Source: Phoma sp. XZ068 (lineage: Eukaryota; Ascomycota; Dothideomycetes; Pleosporales; Didymellaceae). From it: a stretch of DNA of 64,000 nucleotides. The position numbers were made by a program, and so were the translations under genes. The stretch spans positions 1 through 64,000 of the forward strand of contig RBKR01000024.1 in assembly GCA_004835665.1 (NCBI GenBank). Direction: 5' to 3'. Below the pieces are notes generated by a model. It saw only the letters and a program-made list of their open reading frames with translations, did not search any database and had not been told where the DNA came from. Positions 62,867-64,000 of the stretch are shown here, in pieces. Each line of letters begins with the position of its first letter. Position 1 is the stretch's first letter.

Positions 62867-64000
62867 CGTGTTTTATAAGCGAGCGCCGCGTACAGGCGAG
62901 CGCCGCACCCCACCAACTTTGCGCACCTCTACAGACACGTATCTCAACCACACTGTGATATAATATATTTATATTAACAGAGTTGATTAATCAGTATCTA
63001 AATTGTCTTTCTCACACGTACGTATATTATGCCCAGTCTCTCTACACCTTGTGCAGCGCGCAAGAGCCTGGCGGCTAAGACCTGACCGCTTTCCTCCTTG
63101 ACGCTCTTCATAAGCAAGCTGCTGATCAGCCTCACGTTGAGCGAGTAGATCCTCTCCAGCTCCCTTTGTTAAGACCCCTCGCTTCTGGAGTCGCTTTTTC
63201 TTACGCTGCTTTCTCGTTGACGCTGCCTCGTTGGCTTTCTCAAGGCTGGCGATCCGATCGCGCATCAGCTCAGCTGAGAGCATCATCACTTCAGCCCCCT
63301 TCTTAAGCTGGTCAATCGCTTCAATAATCGAAGCTGGTGATGAGCTCTTATGCTTTTGAACGCGATCACGTATTAGAGTTGATTGAGCCTCAAGCTCACG
63401 TACGTTGCTGGGCGTACGAGCCTCCCAGAGAGCCTCTGCTATAGCAGCTGGAGTCGGCGTACGGAGCTGTATATCTAGCTTTGACAGAACAGCGTCTGGT
63501 TGGAGAGGAACAAGGCCTGCGCCTCGAAAGGCTGAGCAGATATTGGCTGACGTGAACGATTGATCAAAGGCTGCCTTGAAGGCTGGCAGAAACTCAAGCT
63601 TGGTAATGTAGTTGATGTGGTGGCGCATTAGAGCCTCAATCTCACGGCTGTACGCGCGCTTCAACGGCGAGAAGCAGCCAACGTCAAGAGGCTGGAGTAG
63701 GTGAGATGAATGAGGTGGCATACAGAGCGTATAGACATCATTCTCCTTGCAGAGCTCTTGAAACTCAAGAGATTGGTGGCTCTCGTGGCCATCAAGGATA
63801 AGCAGCCGACGTGCTCCAACCGTCTTGCCCTCTGTATGCTTAAGAAAGTGCTTTAGCCACTCAACTCCTAGCTCGTTATTTGTCCAACCGTTGTCACTGA
63901 CTGCGATAGCCCAGTCTTGTGGGACATCCTCCTCCTCGTACCAGGCAGACAGGTGATACTGGCCAGCAAAGATAAGGAAGGGTGGGATCGTCCAGCCAGC
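62867..64000 (-). mobile_element. Pogo/Fot-type DNA transposon (partial, runs off window)
   Basis: Begins at about 62867-62880 with sequence containing two direct copies of GCGAGCGCCGCG (AAGCGAGCGCCGCGTACAGG...), the presumed terminal region, followed by about 100 bp and then the transposase. It interrupts the LINE. The other end lies beyond 64000. A related fragment is at 41145-41510. Confidence 0.78.
62987..64000 (-). CDS. Pogo-type DDE transposase with C-terminal zinc knuckle (partial)
   Basis: Open without any stop from the window edge to 62987, so the N-terminus (DNA-binding HTH domains) is outside. From the edge inwards: WTIPPFLIFAGQYHLSAWYE, the catalytic segment ARRLLILDGHESHQSLEF (Asp in LDGH), then MPPHSSHLLQPLDVGCFSPL with the following acidic residue, typical of DDE-1 (PF03184) transposases of the pogo/Fot1 type. 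A coiled-coil-like basic region (RKQRKKKRLQKRGVLTKGAG) and a CCHC knuckle CTRCRETGHNIRTC end the protein. There is no RIP-like damage and TGG codons are kept (for example WTNNELGVEWLKHF), so it may be active or recently arrived. Confidence 0.9.
   Translation of the reverse strand, partial: AGWTIPPFLIFAGQYHLSAWYEEEDVPQDWAIAVSDNGWTNNELGVEWLKHFLKHTEGKTVGARRLLILDGHESHQSLEFQELCKENDVYTLCMPPHSSHLLQPLDVGCFSPLKRAYSREIEALMRHHINYITKLEFLPAFKAAFDQSFTSANICSAFRGAGLVPLQPDAVLSKLDIQLRTPTPAAIAEALWEARTPSNVRELEAQSTLIRDRVQKHKSSSPASIIEAIDQLKKGAEVMMLSAELMRDRIASLEKANEAASTRKQRKKKRLQKRGVLTKGAGEDLLAQREADQQLAYEERQGGKRSGLSRQALARCTRCRETGHNIRTCEKDNLDTD

Overview
This window is the left end of a filamentous ascomycete chromosome. 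The case rests on a terminal CCCTAA (TTAGGG-type) telomere, short GT..AG introns of about 40-190 bp, a telomere-linked RecQ helicase (TLH) with an OrsD-type (PF12013) N-terminus, fungal gene families (PDR-type ABC transporter, Cap20/perilipin, REG1-like, EthD, fungal patatin/RING protein) and retrotransposon and DNA-transposon relics carrying RIP-like TGG-to-stop changes. A Pezizomycotina host, perhaps Dothideomycetes, is likely; the class is inference.

Layout. 0-4 kb: telomere, a hexamer array of telomere-variant units, an 18-bp minisatellite, a 1.1-kb polypyrimidine tract, then GC-rich degenerate repeats with interstitial telomeric cores. 4-10.7 kb: an intact TLH gene (minus) and a divergent intact 597-aa gene of unknown function, sharing a 213-bp spacer. 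11-21.5 kb: eroded genes: a patatin-like phospholipase with several frameshifts, a GIY-YIG-like gene riddled with Trp-to-stop changes, a Fot1/pogo relic, and a PDR ABC transporter with one frameshift and one deletion. 21.9-27.5 kb: a Copia element with nearly identical 165-bp LTRs but a heavily mutated interior. 27.5-31.8 kb: three separate OrsD/RecQ-helicase fragments, one still open for 489 codons. 32-38.6 kb: mostly undecipherable, with two hAT relics.

39.3-58.7 kb is more gene-like: Cap20 homologue (intact), a broken SANT/Myb-type gene, an intact conserved unknown (231 aa), an F-box/ankyrin protein (3 exons, intact), an uncertain gene, a TLH C-terminal fossil in inverted orientation followed by a TTAGGG-like tract, a C2H2 zinc-finger protein (2 exons, intact), a REG1-like gene with one nonsense codon, and an EthD-domain gene. 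59.2-64 kb: a RIP-like mutated LINE split by a 484-bp solo LTR with a perfect 5-bp target duplication, then an intact pogo-type transposase running off the window.

Two threads join the region. First, helicase and OrsD sequences recur at 4-9, 27.5-31.8 and 51.8 kb, as if several former chromosome ends had been layered here. Second, the disabling mutations in independent elements are overwhelmingly Trp (TGG) to stop, that is G-to-A on the coding strand, with coding-strand CA dinucleotides largely spared. This is more strand-biased than simple two-strand RIP would predict. All splice sites, frames and repeat boundaries were read by eye; family assignments are from motif recognition, not database searches.
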